NCBI GenBank assembly: GCA_965119215.1
Contig: CBCPKK010000011.1
Span: 124,001 to 188,000 of the forward strand
Direction: 5' to 3'
Length of the DNA: 64,000 bases
DNA from: Buttiauxella sp965119215
GTDB taxonomy: Bacteria; Pseudomonadota; Gammaproteobacteria; Enterobacterales; Enterobacteriaceae
Shown: positions 27,623 through 36,582 of the stretch, in pieces
Layout: each line of letters starts with the position of its first letter
Numbering within the stretch: position 1 is the stretch's first letter
The notes under the pieces: model-generated
What the model saw: the letters and a program-made list of their open reading frames with translations, nothing else
What the model was told of the DNA's origin: nothing
The model's database searches: none
Program-made: the position numbers and the translations under genes

Positions 27623-28384
27623 ATGATTCTCAACGCTTTTAATCTGCAAGGCAAAGTCGCTATCGTCACAGGTTGTGATACCGGACTGGGTCAGGGAATG
27701 GCGATTGGCCTTGCCGAGGCTGGTTGTGACATCGTCAGTGTGAACCGAAAAGTCCCGCATGAAACGGCGCAGAAAGTACAGGATCTGGGCCGCCGCTTTA
27801 TCGCAATTCAGGCAGATTTAAGCCAACAAGACGTAATACCCGATATCATCACGCAGGCCGTCGCAGGCATGGGGAAAATAGACATTCTGGTGAATAACGC
27901 CGGAACCATTCGCCGTGAAGATGCTCTGGAATTTAGCGAGAAAAACTGGGATGACGTGATGAATCTGAACATTAAGTCCGTGTTCTTTCTCTCGCAGGCG
28001 GTGGCAAAACAATTTATCAAGCAAGGCAACGGCGGCAAAATTATCAATATTGCGTCCATGCTTTCATTCCAGGGCGGTATCCGCGTCCCTTCCTATACCG
28101 CATCGAAAAGTGCAGTGCTCGGTGTCACGCGTCTGCTGGCAAACGAATGGGCGCAACACAATATTAATGTGAATGCCATCGCACCGGGATATATGGCGAC
28201 CAACAATACTCAGCAACTGCGTGATGACGAATCCCGTAACCAGGAAATTCTCGACCGTATTCCTGCTGGCCGTTGGGGGCTTCCGGCCGATCTGCAAGGC
28301 CCGGTGGTTTTCCTCGCATCAAGTGCTTCCGATTACGTCAACGGATACACCATTGCAGTTGATGGAGGTTGGCTAGCCCGCTAA
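27623..28384 (+). CDS. kduD: 2-dehydro-3-deoxy-D-gluconate 5-dehydrogenase KduD
   Basis: KduD is a short-chain dehydrogenase that interconverts 2,5-diketo-3-deoxygluconate and 2-keto-3-deoxygluconate with NAD(H), in breakdown of pectin-derived and other hexuronates. The cofactor motif is TGCDTGLGQG, the structural motif NNAG, and the catalytic Tyr-Lys pair is in PSYTASKSA. All 253 residues align with E. coli KduD. Its usual partner KduI is not in the window. E. coli has no gene here between yniC and ydjM, so this is an inserted or relocated copy. Confidence 0.9.
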   Translation: MILNAFNLQGKVAIVTGCDTGLGQGMAIGLAEAGCDIVSVNRKVPHETAQKVQDLGRRFIAIQADLSQQDVIPDIITQAVAGMGKIDILVNNAGTIRREDALEFSEKNWDDVMNLNIKSVFFLSQAVAKQFIKQGNGGKIINIASMLSFQGGIRVPSYTASKSAVLGVTRLLANEWAQHNINVNAIAPGYMATNNTQQLRDDESRNQEILDRIPAGRWGLPADLQGPVVFLASSASDYVNGYTIAVDGGWLAR

Positions 28385-28392
28385 TCACGCCG

Positions 28393-28411
28393 CCGCCGGG
28401 ACAACCGGCGG
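28393..28411 (+). terminator. Hairpin after kduD
   Basis: CCGCCGG-gacaa-CCGGCGG is a perfect stem, but no T run follows. It may end the kduD transcript with help or only protect it. Confidence 0.4.
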
Positions 28412-28444
28412 TAGCAAAATGTTACGCCGTCACCTCTTCCGTCT

Positions 28445-28479
28445 ACTGTATAAAATCCCTATACTGTATGAATCGACAG
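28445..28479 (+). promoter_or_regulatory. LexA (SOS) boxes in front of ydjM
   Basis: CTGTATGAATCGACAG at 28464-28479 is an exact CTGT-N8-ACAG SOS box. An imperfect second box, CTGTATAAAATCCCTATA, begins at 28445 and merges with it. E. coli ydjM has the same pair of adjacent LexA sites. Confidence 0.85.
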
Positions 28480-28498
28480 TTTTCATCCAGGTAGTATC

Positions 28499-29089
28499 AT
28501 GACGGCGGAAGGCCACCTTCTTTTTTCCATAGCCTGTGCAGTATTCGCTAAAAACGCCGAACTCACGCCTGTACTAGCTCAGGGGGACTGGTGGCACATT
28601 GTGCCGTCTGCAATCCTGACCTGCCTGCTACCCGATATTGACCATCCAAAGTCATTCCTTGGCCAGCGTTTACCCTGGATTTCAAAACCCATCGCCCGAG
28701 CCTGCGGCCATCGCGGCCTCACACACAGTTTATTTGCCGTGTTCGCAAGCCTTGCGCTGTTTTATCTCAAAGTCCCTGAAACCTGGGTTATTCCCGCCGA
28801 TGCCTTGCAGGGTATGGTGCTCGGGTATTTAAGCCATATTCTGGCGGATATGCTGACGCCTGCCGGTGTTCCGCTGCTTTGGCCTTGCCGCTGGCGCTTT
28901 CGCTTCCCGATAATCAGACCGCAAAAAGGGAACCAACTTGAGCGAGCGTTATGCATGGCGCTGTTCGGCCTGGCGGTATGGATGCCGCAAAGTTTGCCCG
29001 ATAACAGTGCAGTGCGTTGGTCGTCGCAGATGATAATTTCGATGCAAATGACCTTCAACAGCTTTTTAAATCACCATCTGGAACAATAA
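28499..29089 (+). CDS. ydjM: SOS-regulated membrane protein YdjM
   Basis: YdjM belongs to the YdjM/DUF457 family of membrane-bound, possibly metal-dependent hydrolases. The conserved His-rich motifs DIDHPKS (about 47-53) and HRGLTHSLF (about 71-79) and HILADMLTPAG (about 114) suggest a metal site, with four or five membrane segments between them. The 196 residues match E. coli almost throughout. SOS boxes lie directly upstream, so induction by DNA damage is expected. The substrate is unknown. Confidence 0.93.
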   Translation: MTAEGHLLFSIACAVFAKNAELTPVLAQGDWWHIVPSAILTCLLPDIDHPKSFLGQRLPWISKPIARACGHRGLTHSLFAVFASLALFYLKVPETWVIPADALQGMVLGYLSHILADMLTPAGVPLLWPCRWRFRFPIIRPQKGNQLERALCMALFGLAVWMPQSLPDNSAVRWSSQMIISMQMTFNSFLNHHLEQ

Positions 29090-29222
29090 TTAGACGAAAT
29101 AGCTCAAATTGGAATAATCAATTCCTTTTGAATATAAGAGTCGTTCTTAGGTTCTGATACGATTTACAGAATAAAGGTGGCAATCAGTCCATCTGTTTAC
29201 AATACATTCAGGAGATACGGGG

Positions 29223-30614
29223 ATGAATTTTCCACTTGTAGCGAACGTTATCGTGTTCGTTATTCTGTTGCTGTTGCTGGCGCAAACTCGCCACAAACAG
29301 TGGAGTCTGGCGAAAAAAGTACTGCTTGGTCTGGCTATTGGTGTGGTATTCGGCCTTGCGCTGCACACTATTTATGGCGAAAACAGCCCGGTACTAAAAC
29401 AATCTATCCAGTGGTTTAACATTGTCGGTAACGGTTATGTTCAACTGTTGCAAATGATTGTTATGCCATTAGTGTTCGCGTCTATTCTGAGCGCGGTTGC
29501 GCGTCTGCATAACGCTTCTTCATTGGGTAAAATCAGCTTCCTGACCATCGGAACATTGCTGTTTACGACTTTGATTGCGGCTCTGGTCGGCGTACTGGTA
29601 ACCAACCTGTTTGGCCTGACGGCTGAAGGCCTGGTTCAGGGCACGGCAGAAACAGCGCGTCTGAGCACCATTGAAACCACCTATGTGGGTAAAGTGGCTG
29701 ACCTGAACGTACCGCAGCTGATTCTCTCCTTCGTACCGAAGAACCCGTTTGCTGACCTGACTGGCGCGAACCCAACGTCCATCATCAGTATCGTGATTTT
29801 CGCCGCATTCCTGGGTGTCGCCGCACTGAAACTGCTGAAAGACGATGCACCGAAAGGTGAACGCGTTCTGGTGGCGATTGATACGCTGCAAAGCTGGGTC
29901 ATGAAGCTGGTGCGTCTGGTGATGCAGCTGACTCCATACGGCGTGCTCGCGCTGATGACCAAAGTGGTTGCCGGTTCTAACCTGCAAGACATCATCAAGC
30001 TCGGCAGCTTCGTCGTTGCTTCTTATCTCGGCCTGGCCATTATGTTCGGCGTGCATGCGATACTGCTCGCAGTGAACGGTGTTAGTCCGCTGAAATACTT
30101 CCGCAAAGTTTGGCCGGTACTGACGTTTGCCTTCACCAGCCGCTCAAGCGCTGCCAGTATTCCATTGAACGTTGAAGCGCAAACTCGTCGTCTGGGTGTA
30201 CCAGAGTCTATCGCAAGTTTTGCAGCCTCCTTCGGGGCAACTATCGGCCAGAACGGTTGCGCAGGCTTATACCCAGCAATGCTGGCTGTGATGGTCGCGC
30301 CAACAGTGGGTATTAACCCACTGGACCCCGTCTGGATTGCGACTTTAGTCGGGATTGTTACCGTAAGCTCCGCAGGCGTTGCCGGTGTGGGTGGCGGTGC
30401 AACCTTCGCCGCACTGATTGTTCTGCCAGCCATGGGCTTGCCGGTCACATTGGTAGCACTGCTGATTTCTGTTGAGCCACTTATCGATATGGGCCGTACC
30501 GCACTGAACGTAAGCGGTTCAATGACTGCGGGTACCATCACCAGCCAGTTGATGAAACAAACAGATAAAGAGTTACTTAATAGCGACGAAGAAGCTGAAT
30601 TAGCCCATCGCTAA
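29223..30614 (+). CDS. tcyP: L-cystine:sodium symporter TcyP
   Basis: TcyP (YdjN) imports cystine with sodium. It is a dicarboxylate/amino acid:cation symporter (DAACS) protein of 463 residues. The family hallmarks are the substrate-binding hairpin FTSRSSAASIPLNVEAQ and ASFGATIGQNGCAGLYPAML, with about eight membrane helices. GGAG lies 8 bases before the ATG. In E. coli it is under CysB control, and I did not identify a CysB site here. Confidence 0.94.
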   Translation: MNFPLVANVIVFVILLLLLAQTRHKQWSLAKKVLLGLAIGVVFGLALHTIYGENSPVLKQSIQWFNIVGNGYVQLLQMIVMPLVFASILSAVARLHNASSLGKISFLTIGTLLFTTLIAALVGVLVTNLFGLTAEGLVQGTAETARLSTIETTYVGKVADLNVPQLILSFVPKNPFADLTGANPTSIISIVIFAAFLGVAALKLLKDDAPKGERVLVAIDTLQSWVMKLVRLVMQLTPYGVLALMTKVVAGSNLQDIIKLGSFVVASYLGLAIMFGVHAILLAVNGVSPLKYFRKVWPVLTFAFTSRSSAASIPLNVEAQTRRLGVPESIASFAASFGATIGQNGCAGLYPAMLAVMVAPTVGINPLDPVWIATLVGIVTVSSAGVAGVGGGATFAALIVLPAMGLPVTLVALLISVEPLIDMGRTALNVSGSMTAGTITSQLMKQTDKELLNSDEEAELAHR

Positions 30615-30660
30615 CAATAACCACCAGTAGCAAAACCACCGAAGAATCTGCGACAATACA

Positions 30661-30690
30661 ACGGCTCCTCTAACAGGGAGCCGTTTTTTT
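30661..30690 (+). terminator. Terminator after tcyP
   Basis: ACGGCTCC-tctaacag-GGAGCCGT followed by seven or more T residues is a typical intrinsic terminator. Confidence 0.9.
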
Positions 30691-30760
30691 ATTGATAACA
30701 ACTTAGAGCCCCCTTATAGGGTGCCATAACAATATCGCCTTCTACGGACCCCTTCCCTCT

Positions 30761-31447
30761 ATGAAACGACTCTGTATCCTGTTCTTCGTTTGCATGTCTA
30801 CAGCCTGGGCAGAAATGCCTGACAATCCTTATCTAAAGCACGCACAGGCCGGTGACAGCCGCGCCCAGTTTTATCTTGCCGATACCCTATTCAGTGCAGG
30901 CGAATATCAGCAAGCAGAAACCTGGGCGGCAAAATCAGCGGCACAGGGAGATGCCGATGCACTGGCACTGCTGGCACAACTAAAAATTCATAACCCTGCC
31001 ACTGCGGATTATCAGCAGGCTAAACCGTTCGCCGAACAGGCTGTACAGAATGGTAGCCAGGCAGGAAAAGTGACTCTGGCGCGTATTCTGGTTAACACTC
31101 AAGCGGGCAAGCCGGATTACCCTGCCGCCATTAAGTTACTGGAAAGCGCCTCGCAAGATACAGAAAGTGACTCAGCAGTCGATGCGCAAATGTTCTTAGG
31201 CTTGCTTTACGCTGATGGTGTAGGTATTGCGCAAGACGACGAAAAAGCGACATTCTGGTTTAAGCGCAGCTCGACGCTGTCCCGCTCAGGCTATGCCGAA
31301 TACTGGGCTGGCATGTTATTTTTAAACGGTGAGAAAGGCTTTATTGCCATCAATAAGCAACGGGCGTTGCAGTGGCTGAACCTGAGCTGCACCGAAGGCA
31401 ATGATACGGGTTGCGAAGTGTTTGAACAGATCAGTAACGGCGGGTAA
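30761..31447 (+). CDS. Secreted Sel1-repeat protein
   Basis: A signal peptide (MKRLCILFFVCMSTAWA) precedes helical Sel1-like (TPR-like) repeats, for example AQAGDSRAQFYLADTLFSAGEYQQAETWAAKSAAQGDADALALLAQ (about 28-75, shown in parts) and QMFLGLLYADGVGIAQDDEKA (about 147). Such repeats mediate protein contacts. Length is 228 residues with two Cys near the C-terminus (LSCTEGNDTGCEV) that could form a disulphide in the periplasm. The partner is unknown. The ribosome site is weak. E. coli has the unrelated ydjO here. Confidence 0.8.
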   Translation: MKRLCILFFVCMSTAWAEMPDNPYLKHAQAGDSRAQFYLADTLFSAGEYQQAETWAAKSAAQGDADALALLAQLKIHNPATADYQQAKPFAEQAVQNGSQAGKVTLARILVNTQAGKPDYPAAIKLLESASQDTESDSAVDAQMFLGLLYADGVGIAQDDEKATFWFKRSSTLSRSGYAEYWAGMLFLNGEKGFIAINKQRALQWLNLSCTEGNDTGCEVFEQISNGG

Positions 31448-31456
31448 ACCCGCCGT
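31437..31456. terminator. Terminator between the Sel1 gene and cedA
   Basis: ACGGCGGG-taaa-CCCGCCGT is a perfect stem that overlaps the stop codon of the Sel1-repeat gene and lies before the cedA end on the other strand. The T tail is weak. Confidence 0.5.
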
Positions 31457-31470
31457 CATCACATCATCTC

Positions 31471-31710
31471 TCAGGAAATCTCATTTTCCTGTCTTACCTG
31501 CGTAGCCCAACGCTGCGCCGCCTCCGGTAACGTAAACGGCGGTGACTGGCTGAACGCATTCCCTACCAGCACAAAAGCCACATAGCGATTGCGCAGCATC
31601 CACACATCCTTAAATCCTTCTACTCGCCATGCATGCGCTGGCGGCGCGGGTTCAACACGCGGTCGGTACGTAAGAACAGGACGATTATTTTGTTGGCGCA
31701 AAGGTTTCAT
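31471..31710 (-). CDS. cedA: Cell division activator CedA
   Basis: CedA is a small protein first found as a suppressor of division block after over-replication in E. coli; it also binds RNA polymerase. The conserved core FKDVWMLRNRYVAFVLVG and AAQRWATQVRQE aligns with E. coli CedA. I start at ATG 31710 (MKPLRQQN, 79 residues), matching E. coli MKKPLRQQN. The 39-codon upstream extension is not conserved. The ribosome site is poor. Confidence 0.88.
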   Translation of the reverse strand: MKPLRQQNNRPVLTYRPRVEPAPPAHAWRVEGFKDVWMLRNRYVAFVLVGNAFSQSPPFTLPEAAQRWATQVRQENEIS

Positions 31711-31882
31711 AGGCAATGGAGTCAAAACTAAATTGATGAACAACTTCACTATGATAGCGGAGAACTGCCCTCCTCGTCTCGCGTTGAGATGTCCTTGTTC
31801 TATAGTTAAAGGTGTTTTTGACCTCACACGACCCGTTCGAACAGGGCTAACCCCAAAATAATTCGAGAAGGAGATGTGTTCA

Positions 31883-34141
31883 ATGTCGACGCATGATAAA
31901 CATCCGTTAACCCACAGTGCACCTGTACATGACGCTAATGAATCAAAGCCCGGTATGGACTCACTGGCACCTGAAGATGGCTCTCATCGCCCTTCCACTG
32001 AACCCAGCCCTCCAGGGGCACAACCCACTGCTGCGGGAAGCTATAAAAGCCCGGATACCTCAAACGAAAAACTGAAATCGCTCGATGTGCATCGCAAAGA
32101 TGGCGAAAACTTCCCTCTCACCACTAATCAGGGTGTGCGCATTGCCGATGACCAAAACTCACTGCGTGCCGGTACGCGTGGGCCTACGCTTCTGGAAGAT
32201 TTTATCCTGCGGGAAAAAATCACCCATTTTGACCATGAGCGTATCCCCGAGCGTATCGTCCATGCCCGTGGCTCTGCGGCACACGGTTATTTCCAGCCTT
32301 ACAAAAATATGGCGGAAGTGACCAAAGCAGATTTCCTTTCTGATCCCGACAAAATCACACCGGTTTATGTACGCTTTTCTACCGTACAAGGCGGCGCAGG
32401 CTCAGCGGATACCGTGCGAGATATCCGTGGATTTGCCACTAAGTTCTACACCGAAGAAGGCATTTTCGATTTAGTCGGCAATAACACCCCGGTCTTTTTC
32501 ATTCAGGACGCGCATAAATTCCCGGACTTCGTTCACGCGGTAAAACCCGAACCACATTGGGCTATCCCGCAAGGAGGCAGTGCCCATGACACCTTTTGGG
32601 ATTATGTGTCGCTGCAACCTGAAACGCTGCACAACGTCATCTGGGCGATGTCTGACCGTGGTCTGCCGCGCAGCTATCGCACCATGGAAGGTTTTGGTAT
32701 TCATACTTTCCGCATGATCAATGCCGAGGGTAAAGCGACCTTCGTGCGTTTCCACTGGAAACCCACCGCCGGTAAAGCCTCGCTGGTTTGGGATGAATCG
32801 CAAAAACTCACGGGACGTGATCCTGACTTCCACCGTCGCGATCTTTGGGAATCTATTGAAGCGGGTGATTTCCCGGAATACGAATTGGGGCTGCAATTAA
32901 TCCCGGAAGAAGACGAATTTAAATATGACTTCGACCTGCTCGACCCAACCAAACTGATCCCAGAAGAACTGGTTCCCGTTCATCTGGTCGGCAAAATGAC
33001 ACTCAATCGTAACCCGGACAACTTCTTTGCTGAAAACGAACAAGCAGCATTCCACCCAGGCCACATCGTTCCAGGGCTAGATTTCAGCAATGACCCGCTG
33101 TTACAGGGGCGTTTGTTCTCTTACACCGATACGCAAATCAGCCGCCTTGGCGGGCCAAACTTCCATGAAATCCCGATAAACCGTCCGGTCTGCCCGTATC
33201 ACAATTTCCAGCGTGACGGCATGCATCGCATGGATATCGACAGCAATCCGGCCAACTATGAACCCAATTCCATCAACGATAACTGGCCGCGCGAAACACC
33301 TCCAGGGCCAAAACGCGGTGGTTTTGAAAGTTACCAGGCTCGCGTTGAAGGCCATAAAATCCGGGAACGTAGCCCATCGTTTGGCGAATATTACTCGCAA
33401 CCTCGCCTGTTCTGGCAAAGCCAGACACCTGTTGAGCAGCAACACATCATCAGCGCATTTAGCTTTGAATTATCAAAAGTGGCCAGGCCGTATATCCGCG
33501 AAAGAGTGCTGGATCACCTGACGCATATCGATATTTCTCTCGCGCAGCCGGTGGCAGAAAATTTGGGTATTGAGCTGTCCGATGAACAAATGCACGTTGC
33601 TCCGCCCAAAGACGTGAATGGCCTGAAGAAAGATCCCAGTCTCAGTCTGTATGCCGTGCCGAGCGGTTCAGTTAAAGGGAGAGTCGTGGCGATTTTACTC
33701 AGTGAAAAAGCCAATGCGGCCGATGTCTTAGCCGTGATGCAGGCGCTCAAAGCTCAGGGCGTGCATAGCAAGCTGCTATTTTCAAGAATGGGTGAAGTCA
33801 ACGCCGATGACGGTTCTCTGCTGCCAGTGGGGGCAACGTTTGCAGGTTCGCCTTCGGTCAGTGTCGATGCCGTGATTGTACCAGGAGGCGATCTCAATTC
33901 GATTCTGAATAACGGGGATGCAGCTTACTACTTGCTGGAGGCGTATAAGCACTTGAAAGTGATTGGTCTTGCCGGTGATGCTCGTCAGTTCAAAACAAAA
34001 CTAGGTATTGATAATCAAGGTGAAGACGGCGTTGTCGAGGGTGACACTGTCACAGCTGCGTTTACCGATGATTTCCTTAAACTTTTAGCCGCGCACCGAG
34101 TCTGGTCGCGGCATAATAAAGTGGGGCATATTCCGGCATAA
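31883..34141 (+). CDS. katE: Catalase HPII
   Basis: KatE is the large-subunit monofunctional catalase of stationary phase. The distal haem His is in VHARGSAAHGYF, Asn in DLVGNNTPVFF, and the proximal Tyr in FSYTDTQISRLGG. The C-terminal 150 residues form the flavodoxin/DJ-1-like domain typical of large catalases (VDAVIVPGGDLNSIL). I start at ATG 31883 because AAGGAG lies directly against the ATG at 31874 but 9 bases before this one. That gives 752 residues, one less than E. coli HPII. Stationary-phase sigma-S control is expected. Confidence 0.96.
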   Translation: MSTHDKHPLTHSAPVHDANESKPGMDSLAPEDGSHRPSTEPSPPGAQPTAAGSYKSPDTSNEKLKSLDVHRKDGENFPLTTNQGVRIADDQNSLRAGTRGPTLLEDFILREKITHFDHERIPERIVHARGSAAHGYFQPYKNMAEVTKADFLSDPDKITPVYVRFSTVQGGAGSADTVRDIRGFATKFYTEEGIFDLVGNNTPVFFIQDAHKFPDFVHAVKPEPHWAIPQGGSAHDTFWDYVSLQPETLHNVIWAMSDRGLPRSYRTMEGFGIHTFRMINAEGKATFVRFHWKPTAGKASLVWDESQKLTGRDPDFHRRDLWESIEAGDFPEYELGLQLIPEEDEFKYDFDLLDPTKLIPEELVPVHLVGKMTLNRNPDNFFAENEQAAFHPGHIVPGLDFSNDPLLQGRLFSYTDTQISRLGGPNFHEIPINRPVCPYHNFQRDGMHRMDIDSNPANYEPNSINDNWPRETPPGPKRGGFESYQARVEGHKIRERSPSFGEYYSQPRLFWQSQTPVEQQHIISAFSFELSKVARPYIRERVLDHLTHIDISLAQPVAENLGIELSDEQMHVAPPKDVNGLKKDPSLSLYAVPSGSVKGRVVAILLSEKANAADVLAVMQALKAQGVHSKLLFSRMGEVNADDGSLLPVGATFAGSPSVSVDAVIVPGGDLNSILNNGDAAYYLLEAYKHLKVIGLAGDARQFKTKLGIDNQGEDGVVEGDTVTAAFTDDFLKLLAAHRVWSRHNKVGHIPA

Positions 34142-34156
34142 CACCCTGTAATAAAT

Positions 34157-34189
34157 AAAAAAGCCGCCACGCGAGTGACGGCTTTTTTA
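34157..34189. terminator. Bidirectional terminator between katE and osmE
   Basis: AAAAAAGCCGC-cacgcgag-TGACGGCTTTTTT-type hairpin (GCCG..CGGC stem) carries A and T tracts on both flanks, serving the two convergent genes. Confidence 0.85.
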
Positions 34190-34201
34190 CTGAAAACGGA
34201 A

Positions 34202-34543
34202 TTACTTCTGTTTGGTTTGCGGGTCGGTGTCATATTCCGCACAAGACTGGTAACCCGAATTTATGACATGCCCTGTGTCATCAAGAGCCACAAAGTAAGT
34301 TTCGGTTTTACCTTCACGCTGGCCAAGAATATAGGTCTGGCATGTACCACGGGCGTGAATCATTGTTACTTCAGAAGACGGTTTGCCGGCAATCTGCTGA
34401 ACCTGTTCACGACTCATGCCTTTTTTAACATCCTTCACGACCGGAGTAGCAACCTGATCTTTGGTGCGGTCATAAGCGGTACAACCTGCAAGCATCGTCA
34501 GAACCGCTGCAGCACTTAACATTCCCACTAATTTCTTGTTCAT
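34202..34543 (-). CDS. osmE: Osmotically inducible lipoprotein OsmE
   Basis: OsmE is a lipoprotein with the SmpA/OmlA (BamE) fold, induced by osmotic stress and stationary phase. The lipobox is MLAGC (Cys at about 21). The BamE-like core is VKKGMSREQVQQIAGKPSSE and GTCQTYILGQREGKTETYFVALDDTG. Length 113 is close to E. coli (112). It is convergent with katE, another stationary-phase gene. Confidence 0.94.
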   Translation of the reverse strand: MNKKLVGMLSAAAVLTMLAGCTAYDRTKDQVATPVVKDVKKGMSREQVQQIAGKPSSEVTMIHARGTCQTYILGQREGKTETYFVALDDTGHVINSGYQSCAEYDTDPQTKQK

Positions 34544-34808
34544 ATTATATCCTCATTTTTCAGGGTATTGCTTATGCGTGTTAGTTAAGCCTGGAATATA
34601 AAAATGCATTTTTCAACTATTCAGACCAAATGAAGTCATTTTAGGATTATTAGACAAAACACCAGGTTAGCTCTAAATCGCTCTAATTCACACCAAATGA
34701 CTCCCCCGCTCTTGCATGAGCCTTGTCGTTTTACCCACAAACGGGTAGTTTTAACAAATCTGACTTTTGCTGCCTGCGCGTGCAGGTACACCGTAACCGG
34801 AGGGTTAA

Positions 34809-35636
34809 ATGGCTCTGCAACAAGAGATTATCCAGGCATTAGGGGTTAAACCACAGGTCGACCCGCAGCACGAAATCCGTGTCAGCATCGATTTTCTAAA
34901 GTCGTACCTGAAAACGTATTCGTTTATTAAGTCCCTGGTACTGGGTATCAGCGGCGGCCAGGACTCCACGCTAACCGGCAAACTTTGCCAACTCGCTATC
35001 AATGAGTTACGTGAAGAAACCGGTGACGACAGCTACCAGTTTATCGCGGTACGTTTACCGTTTGGCGTGCAGGCCGATGAACAAGATTGCCAGGACGCAA
35101 TTGCCTTTATCCAGCCCGACCGCGTGCTGACGGTGAATATTAAAGGTGCTGTGCTGGCGAGTGAACAAGCGCTGCGCGAAGCAGGCATTGAACTGAGCGA
35201 TTTTATTCGCGGCAACGAAAAAGCCCGCGAACGCATGAAAGCCCAATACAGCATCGCGGGTATGACCCAAGGTGTAGTCGTGGGTACTGACCACGGCGCA
35301 GAAGCTGTCACGGGTTTCTTCACCAAATACGGTGACGGCGGCACCGATATCAACCCTATTTTCCGTCTGAATAAGCGCCAGGGAAAAGCGTTGTTAAAAG
35401 CGTTGGGTTGCCCGGAGCATTTGTATCAGAAAGCCCCAACCGCTGACCTCGAAGACGATCGCCCTTCTCTGCCAGATGAAGCCGCACTTGGCGTCACTTA
35501 CGAGCAGATTGATGACTATCTTGAAGGCAAAAAACTGGATGAAGCCACCAGCAAAATCATCGAAGGCTGGTATCTGAAAACCGAACACAAACGTCGCCCG
35601 CCGATCACCGTGTTTGATGATTTCTGGAAAAAATAA
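34809..35636 (+). CDS. nadE: NH3-dependent NAD+ synthetase
   Basis: NadE makes NAD+ from deamido-NAD+, ATP and ammonia. The PP-loop ATP motif is LGISGGQDSTLTGKL (about residues 45-58). GTDHGAEAVTGFFTKYGDGGTDINP and the C-terminal RRPPITVFDDFWK complete the family pattern. At 275 residues it lacks a glutaminase domain. GGAGG precedes the start. A hairpin follows at 35647-35671. Confidence 0.97.
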   Translation: MALQQEIIQALGVKPQVDPQHEIRVSIDFLKSYLKTYSFIKSLVLGISGGQDSTLTGKLCQLAINELREETGDDSYQFIAVRLPFGVQADEQDCQDAIAFIQPDRVLTVNIKGAVLASEQALREAGIELSDFIRGNEKARERMKAQYSIAGMTQGVVVGTDHGAEAVTGFFTKYGDGGTDINPIFRLNKRQGKALLKALGCPEHLYQKAPTADLEDDRPSLPDEAALGVTYEQIDDYLEGKKLDEATSKIIEGWYLKTEHKRRPPITVFDDFWKK

Positions 35637-35646
35637 TATTCCCCCT

Positions 35647-35671
35647 GGCGGATGACAACAGCTCATCCGCC
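35647..35671 (+). terminator. Hairpin after nadE
   Basis: GGCGGATGA-caacagc-TCATCCGCC forms a nine-base-pair stem, followed by a partly pyrimidine tail. It also covers an upstream in-frame ATG (35652) of the next gene, which argues against that start. Confidence 0.65.
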
Positions 35672-35687
35672 TCTTATCTGGAAACTC

Positions 35688-36578
35688 ATGGACAGCTCTG
35701 CAAAACGCGCTACGGCCTTCGGCCTGCTGGCGATCCTCCTCTGGAGCACTTCGGTTGGTTTATTACGCAGCATCAGCGAGCATTTTGGCCCCGTCGGTGG
35801 CGCAGCGCTGATTTATACCGTTAGCGCGGTGTGTTTGGTTCTGGTTCGTGGTTTACCCAAAGTCCGCGAAATGCCAACCCACTATTTATGGATTGGCGGC
35901 GCATTATTTGTCACTTATGAAATCAGCCTCGCGCTGGCTATTGGGCTTGCGCACAGCCGCAGCCAGTCGCTGGAACTGGGGATGATTAATTATTTGTGGC
36001 CCAGCCTGACCATTCTGTTAGCCCTGTTTATCAACCAACAACGCAGTAATTTATGGCTATGGCCGGGGCTTGCCCTGTCTCTTGCGGGCATCATTCAGGT
36101 CATGAAAGGGGATGGAGACTGGTCGCCGTTGCAGATGTGGCACAACATTCTGGATAACCCGCTGGCCTACGGATTAGCCTTTGCCGCTGCCTTAATTTGG
36201 GCGCTGTATTGCAATGTTACGCGCCGCTGGAGCGACGGAAAAAATGGCGTCTCGCTGTTTTTCTGCGCCACCGCCATTGTGCTGTGGGTTAAATTCGCGT
36301 TCGTCAGCGAAGCCCCGATTCACTTTACCTGGCCTGCATCGTTACAACTGCTGTTTATGGGCGTTTCCACGGCGGTTGCTTACTCTGCGTGGAACCACGG
36401 GATTCAGCGTGGGAACATGACGTTACTTGCGACAGCCTCGTATTTTACGCCAGTGCTTTCGGCGTTAATCGCAAGTTTATGGCTAGGGTTGCATCCCGGT
36501 TGGGCATTCTGGCAGGGTGTTGCGATGGTAGTTGGCGGGTCGCTGTTATGTTGGCTTGCAACCCGCCGTTACGGATAA
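35688..36578 (+). CDS. EamA-family aromatic amino acid exporter, YddG-like
   Basis: The product has ten membrane helices in two EamA repeats (about 8-135 and 150-290). It resembles E. coli YddG, an exporter of aromatic amino acids: LLWSTSVGLLRSISEHFGPVGGAA, MINYLWPSLTILLAL and the C-terminus GGSLLCWLATRR align closely. I prefer ATG 35688 (296 residues) to 35652, which lies inside the nadE hairpin. YddG itself lies elsewhere in E. coli, so orthology is not certain. In E. coli the position next to nadE is held by cho. Confidence 0.85.
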   Translation: MDSSAKRATAFGLLAILLWSTSVGLLRSISEHFGPVGGAALIYTVSAVCLVLVRGLPKVREMPTHYLWIGGALFVTYEISLALAIGLAHSRSQSLELGMINYLWPSLTILLALFINQQRSNLWLWPGLALSLAGIIQVMKGDGDWSPLQMWHNILDNPLAYGLAFAAALIWALYCNVTRRWSDGKNGVSLFFCATAIVLWVKFAFVSEAPIHFTWPASLQLLFMGVSTAVAYSAWNHGIQRGNMTLLATASYFTPVLSALIASLWLGLHPGWAFWQGVAMVVGGSLLCWLATRRYG

Positions 36579-36582
36579 CGCG

